Shown here: piece by piece, positions 36,693 to 46,499 of the stretch | Numbering within the stretch: position 1 is the stretch's first letter | Layout: every line of letters starts with the position of its first letter | Made by a program: the position numbers and the translations under genes | The notes under the pieces: model-generated | What the model was told of the DNA's origin: nothing | Database searches by the model: none | Seen by the model: the letters and a program-made list of their open reading frames with translations, nothing else | DNA from: Timaviella obliquedivisa GSE-PSE-MK23-08B | GTDB lineage: Bacteria; Cyanobacteriota; Cyanobacteriia; Elainellales; Elainellaceae | Direction of reading: 5' to 3' | NCBI GenBank assembly: GCA_019358855.1 | Contig: JAHHII010000003.1 | Coordinates: forward strand, 124,001-188,000 | Length of the DNA stretch: 64,000 nt

Positions 36693-38102
36693 ATGACCCC
36701 TTTAGCTCCAATTTATGAGATTTTGGCGAAAGAAATAATAAACGGGTTCGACAAACCTGAGTTTAGCTTGCTGTCTAACGTTTTTTTGACAATTTCAGGT
36801 TACAAAATTGATCAGGTTTTTAATGATCCTGCGACCGGATTTCAGGCGCTTGGGCTAACCTCGTTAATAGCAGAGAAACCGCCAGTTCTAATTTTTCGTG
36901 CCGCAGATGAACCCATTGATGATATTGCTAATGCTGATCTGCGAAGCATTGGGTTTAATCAGTTTTTGGCAAACCGAGAAGCGATCGCCACTTGGCTCGC
37001 TAAGTTTAGCGGTGCCACCCTCAAGCCTGACCTGATTGGACACAGCATGGGCGGGGCGATCGCTCAACTCGCTGCTGCTGATCTGACTAATCAAATCGGT
37101 AACCTCGTCACCTTTAACTCGCCTGGTGTTAACAACCCAATAGTAGAGCAGTATCAACAAAAGGGCATTGCTAAAAACATTACCCATTACATTGTTAGCG
37201 GCGATTTAGTGAGCTTGGGTGGGCAAGGTTACTTACCTGGTTCAGTTGTGCTGCAAACCTACACTGACGGCACCACCGTAGAGCCAATTTTTGCCCTAGA
37301 TAAACACATCCAACTCGCAGCAGGCAGACGACTTCTCAGCACGCCGCCCCCTGGTTATACTCAAACCAACATTACTGTTCAAGAATTAAGTAACGCGGGT
37401 TTCAACTTTAATCAAGAAACCGATTTTAGAGAGTTTATCGCAGCTTATCAAGCTACACCCAACAACGTTGCCAATGCTCTAACTTCCAGGGGCAGCGTTG
37501 AAGCTTTACGAGTTTCTCCAGGATTCTCCTTCCTCGGTTTGATTTCGGGAGCACGGGCAGCCGTGGCACTTGAGCAGCCAAATATTTTGGTGGGCGATCG
37601 GCGAGACAACATTGCTAATGGAAAAGAAAGCGATGATCAAATGTTGGGCAAAGGCGGTAATGATCAACTCCGAGGGGGTGCGGGTGACGATTTAATATCT
37701 GGGAACGGCGGCAACGATAGATTAATTGGGGATGAAGGAAACGACATTTTAATCGGAGGAGGTGGACACGATCGCCTCGTAGGCGTGAACGCTCAGGCTA
37801 ATGCCCCTGGACAAGGGGAACGCGATCAGCTTCGCGGGGGTGGCGATCGAGATGTGTTCGTGTTGGGAGATAGAAATCAGGCTTACTATGATGACGGTAG
37901 AAGGAGAGATTTTGCATTGATTTTAGACTTGCAAGCGATCGACAAAATTCAACTAAATGGCACCCGTCGTGACTATCGTTTACAAGATATCAACCTGGGA
38001 ACAGGAATTTTTCTTAGCCAGGGCGTAAGACTAGAGCTAGTGGGCGTTGTTCAGAATGAAGCAAACTTAAGCTTAAATAGCAATCAATTTCGGTTTGTAT
38101 AG
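36693..38102 (+). CDS. Secreted lipase-like alpha/beta-hydrolase with RTX calcium repeats
   Basis: 469 residues. The N-terminal half has the lipase nucleophile elbow GHSMGGAIAQLAAADL (about residue 114). The segment at about residues 305-365 has RTX nonapeptides (GGNDQLRGGAGDDLISGNGG), which bind calcium and mark type I secretion, and no signal peptide is present, consistent with that route. No secretion ABC transporter is adjacent. The last 100 residues are a beta-rich tail with the probable C-terminal export signal. Confidence 0.88.
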   Translation: MTPLAPIYEILAKEIINGFDKPEFSLLSNVFLTISGYKIDQVFNDPATGFQALGLTSLIAEKPPVLIFRAADEPIDDIANADLRSIGFNQFLANREAIATWLAKFSGATLKPDLIGHSMGGAIAQLAAADLTNQIGNLVTFNSPGVNNPIVEQYQQKGIAKNITHYIVSGDLVSLGGQGYLPGSVVLQTYTDGTTVEPIFALDKHIQLAAGRRLLSTPPPGYTQTNITVQELSNAGFNFNQETDFREFIAAYQATPNNVANALTSRGSVEALRVSPGFSFLGLISGARAAVALEQPNILVGDRRDNIANGKESDDQMLGKGGNDQLRGGAGDDLISGNGGNDRLIGDEGNDILIGGGGHDRLVGVNAQANAPGQGERDQLRGGGDRDVFVLGDRNQAYYDDGRRRDFALILDLQAIDKIQLNGTRRDYRLQDINLGTGIFLSQGVRLELVGVVQNEANLSLNSNQFRFV

Positions 38103-38267
38103 TTGAGTCATGCAGCCTAGCCATGTAGATTACAGGTCTGCCAGTTTCGTCGCTTGCAGACCTGCTCAAGAAATTATCTTTTTTCTCTTTCTCAATTCTC
38201 ACCCCACATCTGTCAAAAATCGCTAGGATCTAGAACGTAGACCCCGCTACACAGCCACCCAGCCACC

Positions 38268-40328
38268 ATGACAGATTTCGACATTCAAGCTCCCTACGAA
38301 CCTGCCGGAGATCAACCTAAAGCCATCTCTAAACTCATTAAAAATACCAGAGCGGGCGATCGCTTCCAAACTCTTCTAGGAGCGACGGGCACGGGTAAAA
38401 CCCACACGATTGCCCGTGTCATTCAAAATATTGGTAAACCTACTTTAGTTCTGGCTCATAACAAAACCCTGGCAGCACAGCTATGCAACGAGTTTCGAGA
38501 ATTTTTTCCTGATAACGCCGTCGAATATTTTATTAGTTATTACGACTATTACCAACCCGAAGCGTACATTCCAGTTACCGATACCTACATTGCCAAAACA
38601 GCATCCATTAACGAAGAAATTGATATGCTGCGCCACTCGGCAACGCGATCGCTATTCGAGCGCAAAGACGTGATTGTCGTTGCCTCTATTAGCTGCATTT
38701 ATGGTTTAGGAATTCCCTCAGAATACCTTAACGCTGCCCTACCGTTCAGAGTTGGGAAAGAAGTTGATCAGCGGCAAGTACTTCGAGATCTCGCCTCAGT
38801 ACAATACGAACGGAACGATCTTGACCTGGGACGGGGAAAGTTTCGAGTTAAAGGCGATGTTCTAGAAATTGGTCCGGCATACGAAGACCGAATTATTCGG
38901 ATAGAATTCTTTGGAGACCAAATTGACGCTATTCGGTATATCGATCCGATTACAGGCGCAACGCTTCAAAGTATGGACGCTGTAAATATCTATCCAGCCC
39001 GTCACTTTGTTACGCCAGAAGATCGCTTAGAGGAATCTTGTAATGCCATTGAGCAAGAACTGCGCGATCGCCTCGAAGAGATGGAAAAAGACAACAAGCT
39101 TTTAGAGGCACAGCGCCTAGAGCAACGCACCCGCTATGACCTGGAGATGCTGCGCGAAGTCGGGTATTGCAACGGCGTTGAGAACTACGCTCGTCATCTT
39201 GCCGGACGCACCGCTGGCGCACCCCCAGAATGCTTAATCGATTATTTTCCTGATGATTGGCTGTTGGTGGTTGACGAATCGCACGTCACAATTCCACAGA
39301 TTAGGGGCATGTATAACGGCGATCGCTCTCGAAAAATGACGCTAATTGATCACGGCTTTCGTCTGCCCAGCGCCGCCGACAACCGCCCCCTCAAATCAGA
39401 AGAATTTTGGGAAAAAGTGAACCAGTGTATTTTCGTTTCAGCGACTCCAGGCATTTGGGAGCTAGAGCAATCGGGCGGTAAACTAGACACTGTTGGCGAG
39501 AAGCAAATCTACGTTCCTGGCACCGGAAGAGTGATTGAACAAATCATCCGACCGACAGGCGTTCTGGATCCAGAGATTTTTGTTCGACCCACTGAAGGAC
39601 AAATCGATGATCTATTGGGAGAGATTCTGACACGAGCAGAAATTAACGAGCGAACGTTAGTAACCACGCTAACCAAACGTATGGCGGAAGATTTAACGGA
39701 ATACTTTCAAGAACGATCTGTAAAAGTCCGTTACCTTCACTCCGAGATTAACTCAATTGAACGAATCGAGATTCTTCAAGATTTGCGCAACGGAGATTTT
39801 GACGTTCTGATTGGGGTAAACCTATTGCGGGAAGGCTTAGACTTACCCGAAGTCTCGCTAGTTGCCATTTTAGATGCTGATAAAGAAGGCTTCCTGCGCG
39901 CAGAGCGATCGCTGATTCAAACGATTGGTCGAGCCGCCCGCCATGTCCAGGGTAAAGCCATTCTCTACGGCGATAACCTGACCGACAGTATGGCAAAAGC
40001 CATCAGCGAAACCGAACGCCGTCGCGCCATCCAAATGGCTTACAACGAAAAACACGGCATTACACCCACTTCCATTATCCGCCGCACATCAAATTCTATT
40101 CTGGCGTTTTTGGATGTATCTCGCCGCTTGAGCGCCCATGAGCTAGAAGAAGTTTACGAGCATTCCTATGATTTACCATTGGAAAATATCCCTAGCTTAA
40201 TTGTGCAATTGGAAGCACAAATGAAAGAAGCTGCAAAAAAAATGGAGTTTGAAGAAGCGGCAAAATTCCGCGATCGCATTAAACATTTGCGCGATCGTTT
40301 AGTGGGGAAACGCGCGAATCAGGTTTAA
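38268..40328 (+). CDS. uvrB: Excinuclease ABC subunit B
   Basis: 686 residues. Walker [15 protein letters not shown] near residue 40, the damage-probing beta-hairpin [12 protein letters not shown], helicase motifs ([10 protein letters not shown]) and the C-terminal UVR motif ([20 protein letters not shown]) that contacts UvrC are all there. It verifies lesions in nucleotide-excision repair. The gene is single, with uvrA and uvrC elsewhere. The ATG at 38268 gives the usual start. Confidence 0.98.
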   Translation: MTDFDIQAPYEPAGDQPKAISKLIKNTRAGDRFQTLLGATGTGKTHTIARVIQNIGKPTLVLAHNKTLAAQLCNEFREFFPDNAVEYFISYYDYYQPEAYIPVTDTYIAKTASINEEIDMLRHSATRSLFERKDVIVVASISCIYGLGIPSEYLNAALPFRVGKEVDQRQVLRDLASVQYERNDLDLGRGKFRVKGDVLEIGPAYEDRIIRIEFFGDQIDAIRYIDPITGATLQSMDAVNIYPARHFVTPEDRLEESCNAIEQELRDRLEEMEKDNKLLEAQRLEQRTRYDLEMLREVGYCNGVENYARHLAGRTAGAPPECLIDYFPDDWLLVVDESHVTIPQIRGMYNGDRSRKMTLIDHGFRLPSAADNRPLKSEEFWEKVNQCIFVSATPGIWELEQSGGKLDTVGEKQIYVPGTGRVIEQIIRPTGVLDPEIFVRPTEGQIDDLLGEILTRAEINERTLVTTLTKRMAEDLTEYFQERSVKVRYLHSEINSIERIEILQDLRNGDFDVLIGVNLLREGLDLPEVSLVAILDADKEGFLRAERSLIQTIGRAARHVQGKAILYGDNLTDSMAKAISETERRRAIQMAYNEKHGITPTSIIRRTSNSILAFLDVSRRLSAHELEEVYEHSYDLPLENIPSLIVQLEAQMKEAAKKMEFEEAAKFRDRIKHLRDRLVGKRANQV

Positions 40329-40448
40329 GTCGGAGGCACAACAGCTTTGATTTGTCGACTTTCGGCAGGTTTGGGCGAATGGCAAGGCGTTCATAAGGAT
40401 GTCTTTAAAGAAAGTTAGCTTGGCAGCATGATTTGCTCCCATAGCTTA

Positions 40449-41597
40449 TTATTCAAGCAAATCCTGAAATCGCTGATCGTCTCGAATGCGATCGAAATCA
40501 CTGTCGGTTTTTACCATTTCTCGGTAGCTGGGGTCAAGGGCGATCGCTTGTTGAAGGTGGGCGATCGCTGCCTCTATATCTGCTTGTAATGCATAACAGC
40601 AAGCTTTACCGTAAACGGCATTTGCAGTATTGGGTTCAATCTCCAGAACACGGTTGAAGGAAACAAGTGCATCTTCAATGCGCCCCAGATTGCCTAATCC
40701 TAGTCCCCGAATATACCAAACTCCGTATGAGTTGGGCTTAATCTCTAGAGTACGGTCATAGGAGGCGATCGCCTCCTCATTGCGTCCTAGTTTGGCTAGT
40801 GCCAGCCCTCGAATGAACCAATTAAGAGAATTGATAGGATTGAGTTCAAGCGCTCGATCGAACGATGCGACCATTGCTTCAAAATTGCCATCACGATACC
40901 AAATCAATCCTTGTTCTTGCCAGAGAACAGATTTAATTTCAGAAGATATACAATCTTCATCAATCAGAGATTGTATATCTCGCAGGTAATCCATGCGCTC
41001 TTGATACGTTAGGTTAACGTACGCTTCAGATCTCCTTGCTAAGAGACGAGAGAATTCTCGCTCAACGTCCTCCTTCTCCTGCGGAAATTCAAACAAACCC
41101 GATCGCCAATCAAAGAAATCGGGCGATCGTAGCATGAAATATTTCAATGCGAATAATGGTACTAAGAACACAATAGCAAACGGGAAATCATCGCGGAAGC
41201 GTTCGCGCTGTAAGTTTAGATGCCCCAAGATGCGCGGAACTGTATCGCGCTTGTAGTAATCTCCTTGTCCACCAAATCCTGGCTGGATGTAAGGTTCTAG
41301 CGATTTTTCAATGCCAGAAATAAATAGAACGTCAATCTCATTTCTGTTGGGCAACTGACTAATTATTTTATACAAATTGCCGTCTTCAACGGGAAGTTCT
41401 AACGTTAGTCGCTCTATTTTTTTCTTCAGCAAATCTTGTTGTAATCGCTCAATTAACTTGTTCCGTTCGCCTTCAACACAGCGCACAAAAAATAGCCCAA
41501 AGTCCTCTGTCCGTTGCAGCGCCCGATAAAAGGAGCGATAAATTTCGTCTGCATCGCTCGACAGATCTTGATCCCACTCACTCAGGCTATTCTGCAT
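40449..41597 (-). CDS. TPR protein with N-terminal domain resembling a P-loop-less NTPase
   Basis: 382 residues. The N-terminal half (about 1-220) is globular with alternating strands such as DFGLFFVRCVEGERNKL and EIDVLFISGIEKSL, laid out like an AAA/STAND core but without a Walker A motif. The C-terminal half has at least four TPR repeats (GLIWYRDGNFEAMVASFDRA, GLALAKLGRNEEAIASYDRT and others). It starts 32 bases after the ATPase gene stop, on the same strand, so the two are one operon and probably one complex. Function unknown. Confidence 0.8.
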   Translation of the reverse strand: MQNSLSEWDQDLSSDADEIYRSFYRALQRTEDFGLFFVRCVEGERNKLIERLQQDLLKKKIERLTLELPVEDGNLYKIISQLPNRNEIDVLFISGIEKSLEPYIQPGFGGQGDYYKRDTVPRILGHLNLQRERFRDDFPFAIVFLVPLFALKYFMLRSPDFFDWRSGLFEFPQEKEDVEREFSRLLARRSEAYVNLTYQERMDYLRDIQSLIDEDCISSEIKSVLWQEQGLIWYRDGNFEAMVASFDRALELNPINSLNWFIRGLALAKLGRNEEAIASYDRTLEIKPNSYGVWYIRGLGLGNLGRIEDALVSFNRVLEIEPNTANAVYGKACCYALQADIEAAIAHLQQAIALDPSYREMVKTDSDFDRIRDDQRFQDLLE

Positions 41598-41629
41598 CAG
41601 ATGCCTCTAGTTGCTGATAAATCGGTGCC

Positions 41630-42979
41630 CTACTCTCCCGTAGAGACTTGCTTTAGCGCACTTTGAAACCGCTCTACTCCGAAAATCAATGGATGGATAT
41701 CATGCCATTTTACTTCTTCCTCCTCTTCATTTAAACACCAGTACTCCAAAATACAGCGCTGAAACAACAGTTTCCGATGCTCATCATTATTGATAATTAT
41801 CTTGTCTAGATGTACCCGCGCCAGCAATACCCAGTCAGGCTCGTCAATGGTGCGGCGATAGGTGTCTCGCAATCCTGACAATGCCCGCTTCACTGCCCGA
41901 TTCCGAATCGGCAGTGTCTCCGTATGTTGCAGCGTCTCCTTCATGAGAGTCATCAAATTTCGCACATGCCCACCACTCATCAAGCACAACTGCTCGACCG
42001 CCGTCATTTCCTCAAACACATCCACCAAATCCAAACTCTGATCCGCCGCCCTAAACCGCCGCTGAATAATGTCTTTCATCACCTCAATGCCCTTCGGGCA
42101 AGGCTGACCATCGGGCGTTTTTACCATCACCATCGGCAACACCTCCACAGGCTTATAGCGATCTGCCATTGCCATCGCATGAGACAAATACACCAACGAG
42201 ATTGGCACGGTATAAATCAAATGACAATCTAGCGCCTTTAGGTCATCGCTATGAGTGACAAAGATTTGCTCATAGTTGCTGCGCCGAGAATCGGGGTCAA
42301 ACTTTTCCACCACCCGATCGAGGTTGTCGGCAATTAATACAAGGCGATCGCTCGGTTCTCCATTCAGTGCATCTCGAATCAACTGGTTCAAAATATCAAT
42401 CAGCGAATCCGCATCTAACTCAACTTGGCGGCGAATTTGTTGGCGTTTGGCAGTGTTGGTTTTAATCGTAGTGGAAAGTTTGCCCAAACCTAAGTCTGGC
42501 GTTTCATAGGCAAATTCTTCTAGACTGAGTTCAGTTAAACCAAGGTCATGGAGCGATCGCCACAGTTTATCCGACCAAGTTTGCAACCGTCCCATGGTTG
42601 TCTTCTCATCCGGCTTGGCAGGCTTCAACTCCTTAATCAACTGCCGCGCACAGGCAATCAACACATCGCCATACTCCGTATCCTCCGGTTCCAAATCTTC
42701 ATCATCCACCGCAAAATACACCACCCGATACTGGTTATCCTCCAAAAATTGCTTCAACCGCAGCAGTTCCGTCGATTTTCCCCCACCCGTATGCCCTGAA
42801 TAAAGCTGACAGGTAACCCTTTCTGAGCGCAAAATCTCCCGCCCCAAGCCCTTCAACACGTCCTCATCGCCCCGCACCGATTGACAATCCACCCACTCCG
42901 GATCATTTGCCTGCAACTGACGAAACGGGTCAAACGCAGTATAAAGCCGTTTCATAAAAGCCTGATCGAACTGAGCCAT
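41630..42979 (-). CDS. AAA/STAND-like P-loop ATPase
   Basis: 449 residues. Walker A is GHTGGGKSTELLRL near residue 61; Walker B is LVLIADNLDRV near residue 220. A sensor-like region follows (HLIYTVPISLVYL). The rest is helical with an acidic EEEEEV segment near the end. There is no recognisable effector domain. The TPR gene directly downstream may be its partner. Similar ATPase/TPR pairs are seen in bacterial defence and signalling loci, but that link is inference. Confidence 0.85.
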   Translation of the reverse strand: MAQFDQAFMKRLYTAFDPFRQLQANDPEWVDCQSVRGDEDVLKGLGREILRSERVTCQLYSGHTGGGKSTELLRLKQFLEDNQYRVVYFAVDDEDLEPEDTEYGDVLIACARQLIKELKPAKPDEKTTMGRLQTWSDKLWRSLHDLGLTELSLEEFAYETPDLGLGKLSTTIKTNTAKRQQIRRQVELDADSLIDILNQLIRDALNGEPSDRLVLIADNLDRVVEKFDPDSRRSNYEQIFVTHSDDLKALDCHLIYTVPISLVYLSHAMAMADRYKPVEVLPMVMVKTPDGQPCPKGIEVMKDIIQRRFRAADQSLDLVDVFEEMTAVEQLCLMSGGHVRNLMTLMKETLQHTETLPIRNRAVKRALSGLRDTYRRTIDEPDWVLLARVHLDKIIINNDEHRKLLFQRCILEYWCLNEEEEEVKWHDIHPLIFGVERFQSALKQVSTGE

Positions 42980-43096
42980 ATCGCTGCTGCCAGTCTTGGG
43001 TGAAGAACACCCGCCATTCTAACAGCCCAGTCCAGCTAATTAATGATGGATTATATCCGGCGAGGTGTTAGGCGCAGCGCAACAAAGCCAAACTAA

Positions 43097-43324
43097 TTAT
43101 GCTTCGATTCCAACCTGCACATGTCCGTCTACCACGCGCACCAGAAAGACCGCGACACGTACCGTCTCATCATCAAAACATTCGCCCGTAATCAAATTAA
43201 AGTTTTGTTTGTAAATCGGAGAAGCTACTTTAGAACGCCCTGCCGATCGCCCAAAATACTGCGAGAAAGCACATAACCTTTCAACCTCCTCTCTCGCTTG
43301 TAGGGCGATTCTATAGTTCATCAC
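43097..43324 (-). pseudogene. Decayed NirD-like (nitrite reductase small subunit, Rieske-type) gene
   Basis: The last 43 residues of this frame (VASPIYKQNFNLITGECFDD and the tail ending VDGHVQVGIEA) match the C-terminus of NirD, the small subunit of assimilatory nitrite reductase. The preceding NirD segment is found in a different frame of the same strand: 43225-43278 translates as GYVLSRSILGDRQGVLK, which fits directly before VASPIYKQNF. So there is one frameshift near 43228, and the N-terminal part is missing. No nirB/nirA is adjacent. A sequencing error could explain the shift, but not the missing N-terminus. Confidence 0.78.
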
Positions 43325-43401
43325 TGGTCATCTGTTGAGCCATCGTGGTCATGACGATCGCCTCCCATTTCTTCCATCCCTAATCCATCTCTAATTCATT
43401 C

Positions 43402-44898
43402 TTAATTCATTCCACTGCCCAAAATAAACAGTCCAATCATGGTGACGCTATTCCAAAGACTGTGCAGCATAATGGATGACAATAACCCGCGCGATCGCGT
43501 GTACACAAACCCTAAAATTGCCCCCAGCACAGTTAGCGGCAAAATCTCTGAAAGGCTGAGGTGAGCGGTTGCAAAGATGAGACTGCTGAGGGCGATCGCT
43601 CCACCCACTGGGAAATACCGCGTTAGAGAAGGCAGCAAAAAGCCTCGAAACAAAATCTCTTCAAACACTGGAGCGGCGATCGCTGCTGTGAAAAAGAACA
43701 TTCCCAATGCCACCGGATCGCCCTCTTCCAAGACAATTTGCAACAGCGGATTGCTGCCCCCCTGCCCCTGCCAAATTTGTTGGTTCAGCACTGAAACCAA
43801 CAGCATCAGCGGCAAAGCCACAAAGTAACCCCCCAAGCCCCAGGCAAACCAGTTGCGCTTTCCCCCTGGGCGAAACCAGCCCTCAGGCAAGGGCAAATGC
43901 TGCTTAATGGAAAGATACAAAATTGTCAGGGCAGAAGTCGCCATGAGTACGTAATAAATCAACGTATTAACCGCGCTTGCGCGTCCGCCAAACGCTGAAA
44001 AATCTATGCCTAATGATTTGATTAACAACGGCAATGCAATCTGTCCTGAGAAGAAGAACCCTATCATTAATACCTGTAAAATCGTTTCCCAAGTCCAGGG
44101 AACTTCCCAAGCCAGCAACGGATCGAGCGATCGCCGCCGCACCCACTGCACCGCAAATCCAATTAACAAAAATATGCCAATGATGCCGCCTACTGCAGGC
44201 AGTGCCCCCACGATCGCCAATTTCACCAAAGTCTCTTGAGCATTCACCTGCGCATTTGCCTGCAAGGGCACTAACGCATCCGTTCGTTGTTGCAGTTGGT
44301 AAAGCCGAGTCAGCCCTTGATCCTGAAACCAGCCTTCTAAATGCTTTTGAATTTGTGGCTCGGCATTGGGCAAAAGTTGCGGCGGCTCACTCCACAGCCC
44401 AGCCAGCACCCCAGCGGTAGCAGCCAAAGAGGAATCTTCGGCTTGAGTCGCAACTGCATCCCAGGTTTTGAGCGCTGTGGAAATTTGATTTTCCTTGACT
44501 TGAAGCAACCCAATTCTGAGGTCAAGCTGGTGAATTAAATCCTGTTGTTGTTGGCTAGCTTTGACCAGTTGCTTCTGTGGATCGGTCAGGGACGGTGGAA
44601 CCAGCTGAGCCTGAAATTTATCTAGGTTAGTTTGCGCCGATTTCCGCACCTCTTGATAGGCTTCGAGCGCTGTCTTGAAAGGATTTTCACCCAAGAGATT
44701 TTTGCGCACCGCCGTCAATTGCGAACCCGACAAGCTTTTAGGATTTAGCTCGGTGGCACGCAGCACCAGATCGGTCTGATATAGTTCAATGCGATCGCTA
44801 ATCTGCGGTTCGCTCAAACTTGCAAACAAGGAGCTTCCCAATAAAACGACCACCGTCACGGTGATCAGGCTCAAAATAATTCGTTTCAGGTTATTCAC
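43402..44898 (-). CDS. CPBP-family intramembrane metalloprotease (CAAX protease-like)
   Basis: 498 residues. The protease core is in the C-terminal 280 residues, with multiple membrane helices and the motif EEILFRGFLLPSL (glutamate pair and arginine), plus FATAHL and HSLWN histidines. The N-terminal 220 residues are one signal-anchor helix and a helical soluble domain (DKFQAQLVPPSLTDPQKQLV region) that is cyanobacterium-specific. The family cleaves within the membrane, but the substrate is unknown. Confidence 0.92.
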   Translation of the reverse strand: MNNLKRIILSLITVTVVVLLGSSLFASLSEPQISDRIELYQTDLVLRATELNPKSLSGSQLTAVRKNLLGENPFKTALEAYQEVRKSAQTNLDKFQAQLVPPSLTDPQKQLVKASQQQQDLIHQLDLRIGLLQVKENQISTALKTWDAVATQAEDSSLAATAGVLAGLWSEPPQLLPNAEPQIQKHLEGWFQDQGLTRLYQLQQRTDALVPLQANAQVNAQETLVKLAIVGALPAVGGIIGIFLLIGFAVQWVRRRSLDPLLAWEVPWTWETILQVLMIGFFFSGQIALPLLIKSLGIDFSAFGGRASAVNTLIYYVLMATSALTILYLSIKQHLPLPEGWFRPGGKRNWFAWGLGGYFVALPLMLLVSVLNQQIWQGQGGSNPLLQIVLEEGDPVALGMFFFTAAIAAPVFEEILFRGFLLPSLTRYFPVGGAIALSSLIFATAHLSLSEILPLTVLGAILGFVYTRSRGLLSSIMLHSLWNSVTMIGLFILGSGMN

Positions 44899-45100
44899 GG
44901 CACTTAGACTTCATAGAAAACTTCAGGAAATGTTTAAATCAACACGTCCGCCTCTGGCATTATCGCATCGTCCATCGTTGTAGCGTATTTAGCATCTGCC
45001 TAGCACTTCCTGTCATCTTGCGATCGCCATTCTGACACTCAATGCTGTGACCCAAACGGGGTAAAATGCTGATGCTTTGTGATGCAGGGAGGGTACAGTC

Positions 45101-46456
45101 CTGGCTACTCGCGTAATTTTAGTTCGGCACGGTGAAAGCACCTACAACGCTCAACGCAGAGTGCAAGGGCACTGCGATGAATCGACACTGACCGAAGCGG
45201 GTCAACTTGGGGCTTCCCAGGCAGGCGTTGCTCTTCAAGATTTACAGTTCGATGCGATCTATTGCAGCCCCTTCCAAAGGGCACGGGAAACGGCTGACTT
45301 GATTTTAGCCAGTCTCAATCACAAAGCTCCCTCCGAGCTACAGATTACCAAAAACCTCCGAGAAATTAGCCTGCCCCTCTGGGAAGGGCTGAGCTTTCAA
45401 GAAGTTGAGGAGAAGTTTCCAGAGCTTTACGAGTGCTGGCGCGATCGCCCCCACGAGTTGCAAATGCCGCTTGTCACTTCAGAAGGCACCCAAACCTTCT
45501 ACCCAGTTGTTGCCTTGTACGAGCAAGCCCAAAGGTTTTGGCAAGAAATCCTACCCAAACACCCTGGACAAACCATTTTAGCGATCGCCCACAGCGGTAT
45601 TAATCGTTGTTTGATCAGCGCCGCAATGGATTTGGGCATAACCGGATACAAAGTACTCTATCAATCTAACTGCGGTATCAGTGTCCTCAACTTTTCAGGC
45701 GAACTGGGCGCACCCGTTCAACTCGAATCTATTAATCTCACGGCTCATTTAGGTCATCCCCTACCCCCCATTCGTAGAGGGCAGCGTGGCCCTCGCTTCC
45801 TGCTAGTGCGCCACGGCGAAACCGACTGGAACCGACAGCAGCGGTTCCAAGGTCAAATTGATGTGCCACTCAACGAAAACGGTAAAATCCAATCGGCACA
45901 AGCCGCAGCCTTTCTTAAAAACTTTCAGATCGACCGAGCCGTCACCAGTCCAATGCTGCGCCCCAAAGAAACTGCCGAAATCATCTTGCAGTATCATCCC
46001 CAGGTTACCCTCGAATTCAACGACAACTTGGTCGAAATCAGCCATGGACTCTGGGAAGGCAAACTAGAGTCAGAAATTGAACAAGAGTTTCCGGGCGAAC
46101 TTGCCCAGTGGCAAAACTATCCCGAAACTGTGCAAATGCCCGAAGGCGAGAACCTGCAACAGGTCTGGGAACGGGCGATCGCCGCATGGACTCACATCCT
46201 TGCCACTACTCCTGCCAACCCCGATGGACAAGTTACAACTGTCCTTGTCACCGCCCATGATGCTGTTAATAAAGCCATCCTTTGCTACCTCGCGGGGCAA
46301 TCTCCTGAAAAGTTCTGGACTTTTAAGCAGGGCAACGGAGCCGTCAGTGTCATCGACTACCCCGATGGTGCAACGGGCAGATGCGTCATCCAAGCCATGA
46401 ACATTACTACCCATCAGGGCAGCATCCTCGACAAAACCGCCGCTGGCGCTCTATGA
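45101..46456 (+). CDS. Two-domain histidine phosphatase, apparent CTG start
   Basis: 451 residues, two copies of the histidine phosphatase domain. The first has ATRVILVRHGESTYN at its N-terminus, with the catalytic histidine; the second has LLVRHGETDWNRQQRFQGQ at about residue 235. A start at GTG 45161 would delete the first catalytic RHGE. The frame is open only back to a TGA at 45080 and holds no ATG, GTG or TTG before the domain. CTG 45101 is preceded by AGGGAGGG (45086-45093), seven bases away, so CTG is the best start. Substrate (phosphosugar, phosphoserine or other) is unknown. The dihydroorotase-like gene follows by 43 bases. Confidence 0.9.
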   Translation: MATRVILVRHGESTYNAQRRVQGHCDESTLTEAGQLGASQAGVALQDLQFDAIYCSPFQRARETADLILASLNHKAPSELQITKNLREISLPLWEGLSFQEVEEKFPELYECWRDRPHELQMPLVTSEGTQTFYPVVALYEQAQRFWQEILPKHPGQTILAIAHSGINRCLISAAMDLGITGYKVLYQSNCGISVLNFSGELGAPVQLESINLTAHLGHPLPPIRRGQRGPRFLLVRHGETDWNRQQRFQGQIDVPLNENGKIQSAQAAAFLKNFQIDRAVTSPMLRPKETAEIILQYHPQVTLEFNDNLVEISHGLWEGKLESEIEQEFPGELAQWQNYPETVQMPEGENLQQVWERAIAAWTHILATTPANPDGQVTTVLVTAHDAVNKAILCYLAGQSPEKFWTFKQGNGAVSVIDYPDGATGRCVIQAMNITTHQGSILDKTAAGAL

Positions 46457-46499
46457 ACGAGGTGCTTACGTTTAGCCCGACCGACCTGCCACGATTCCC

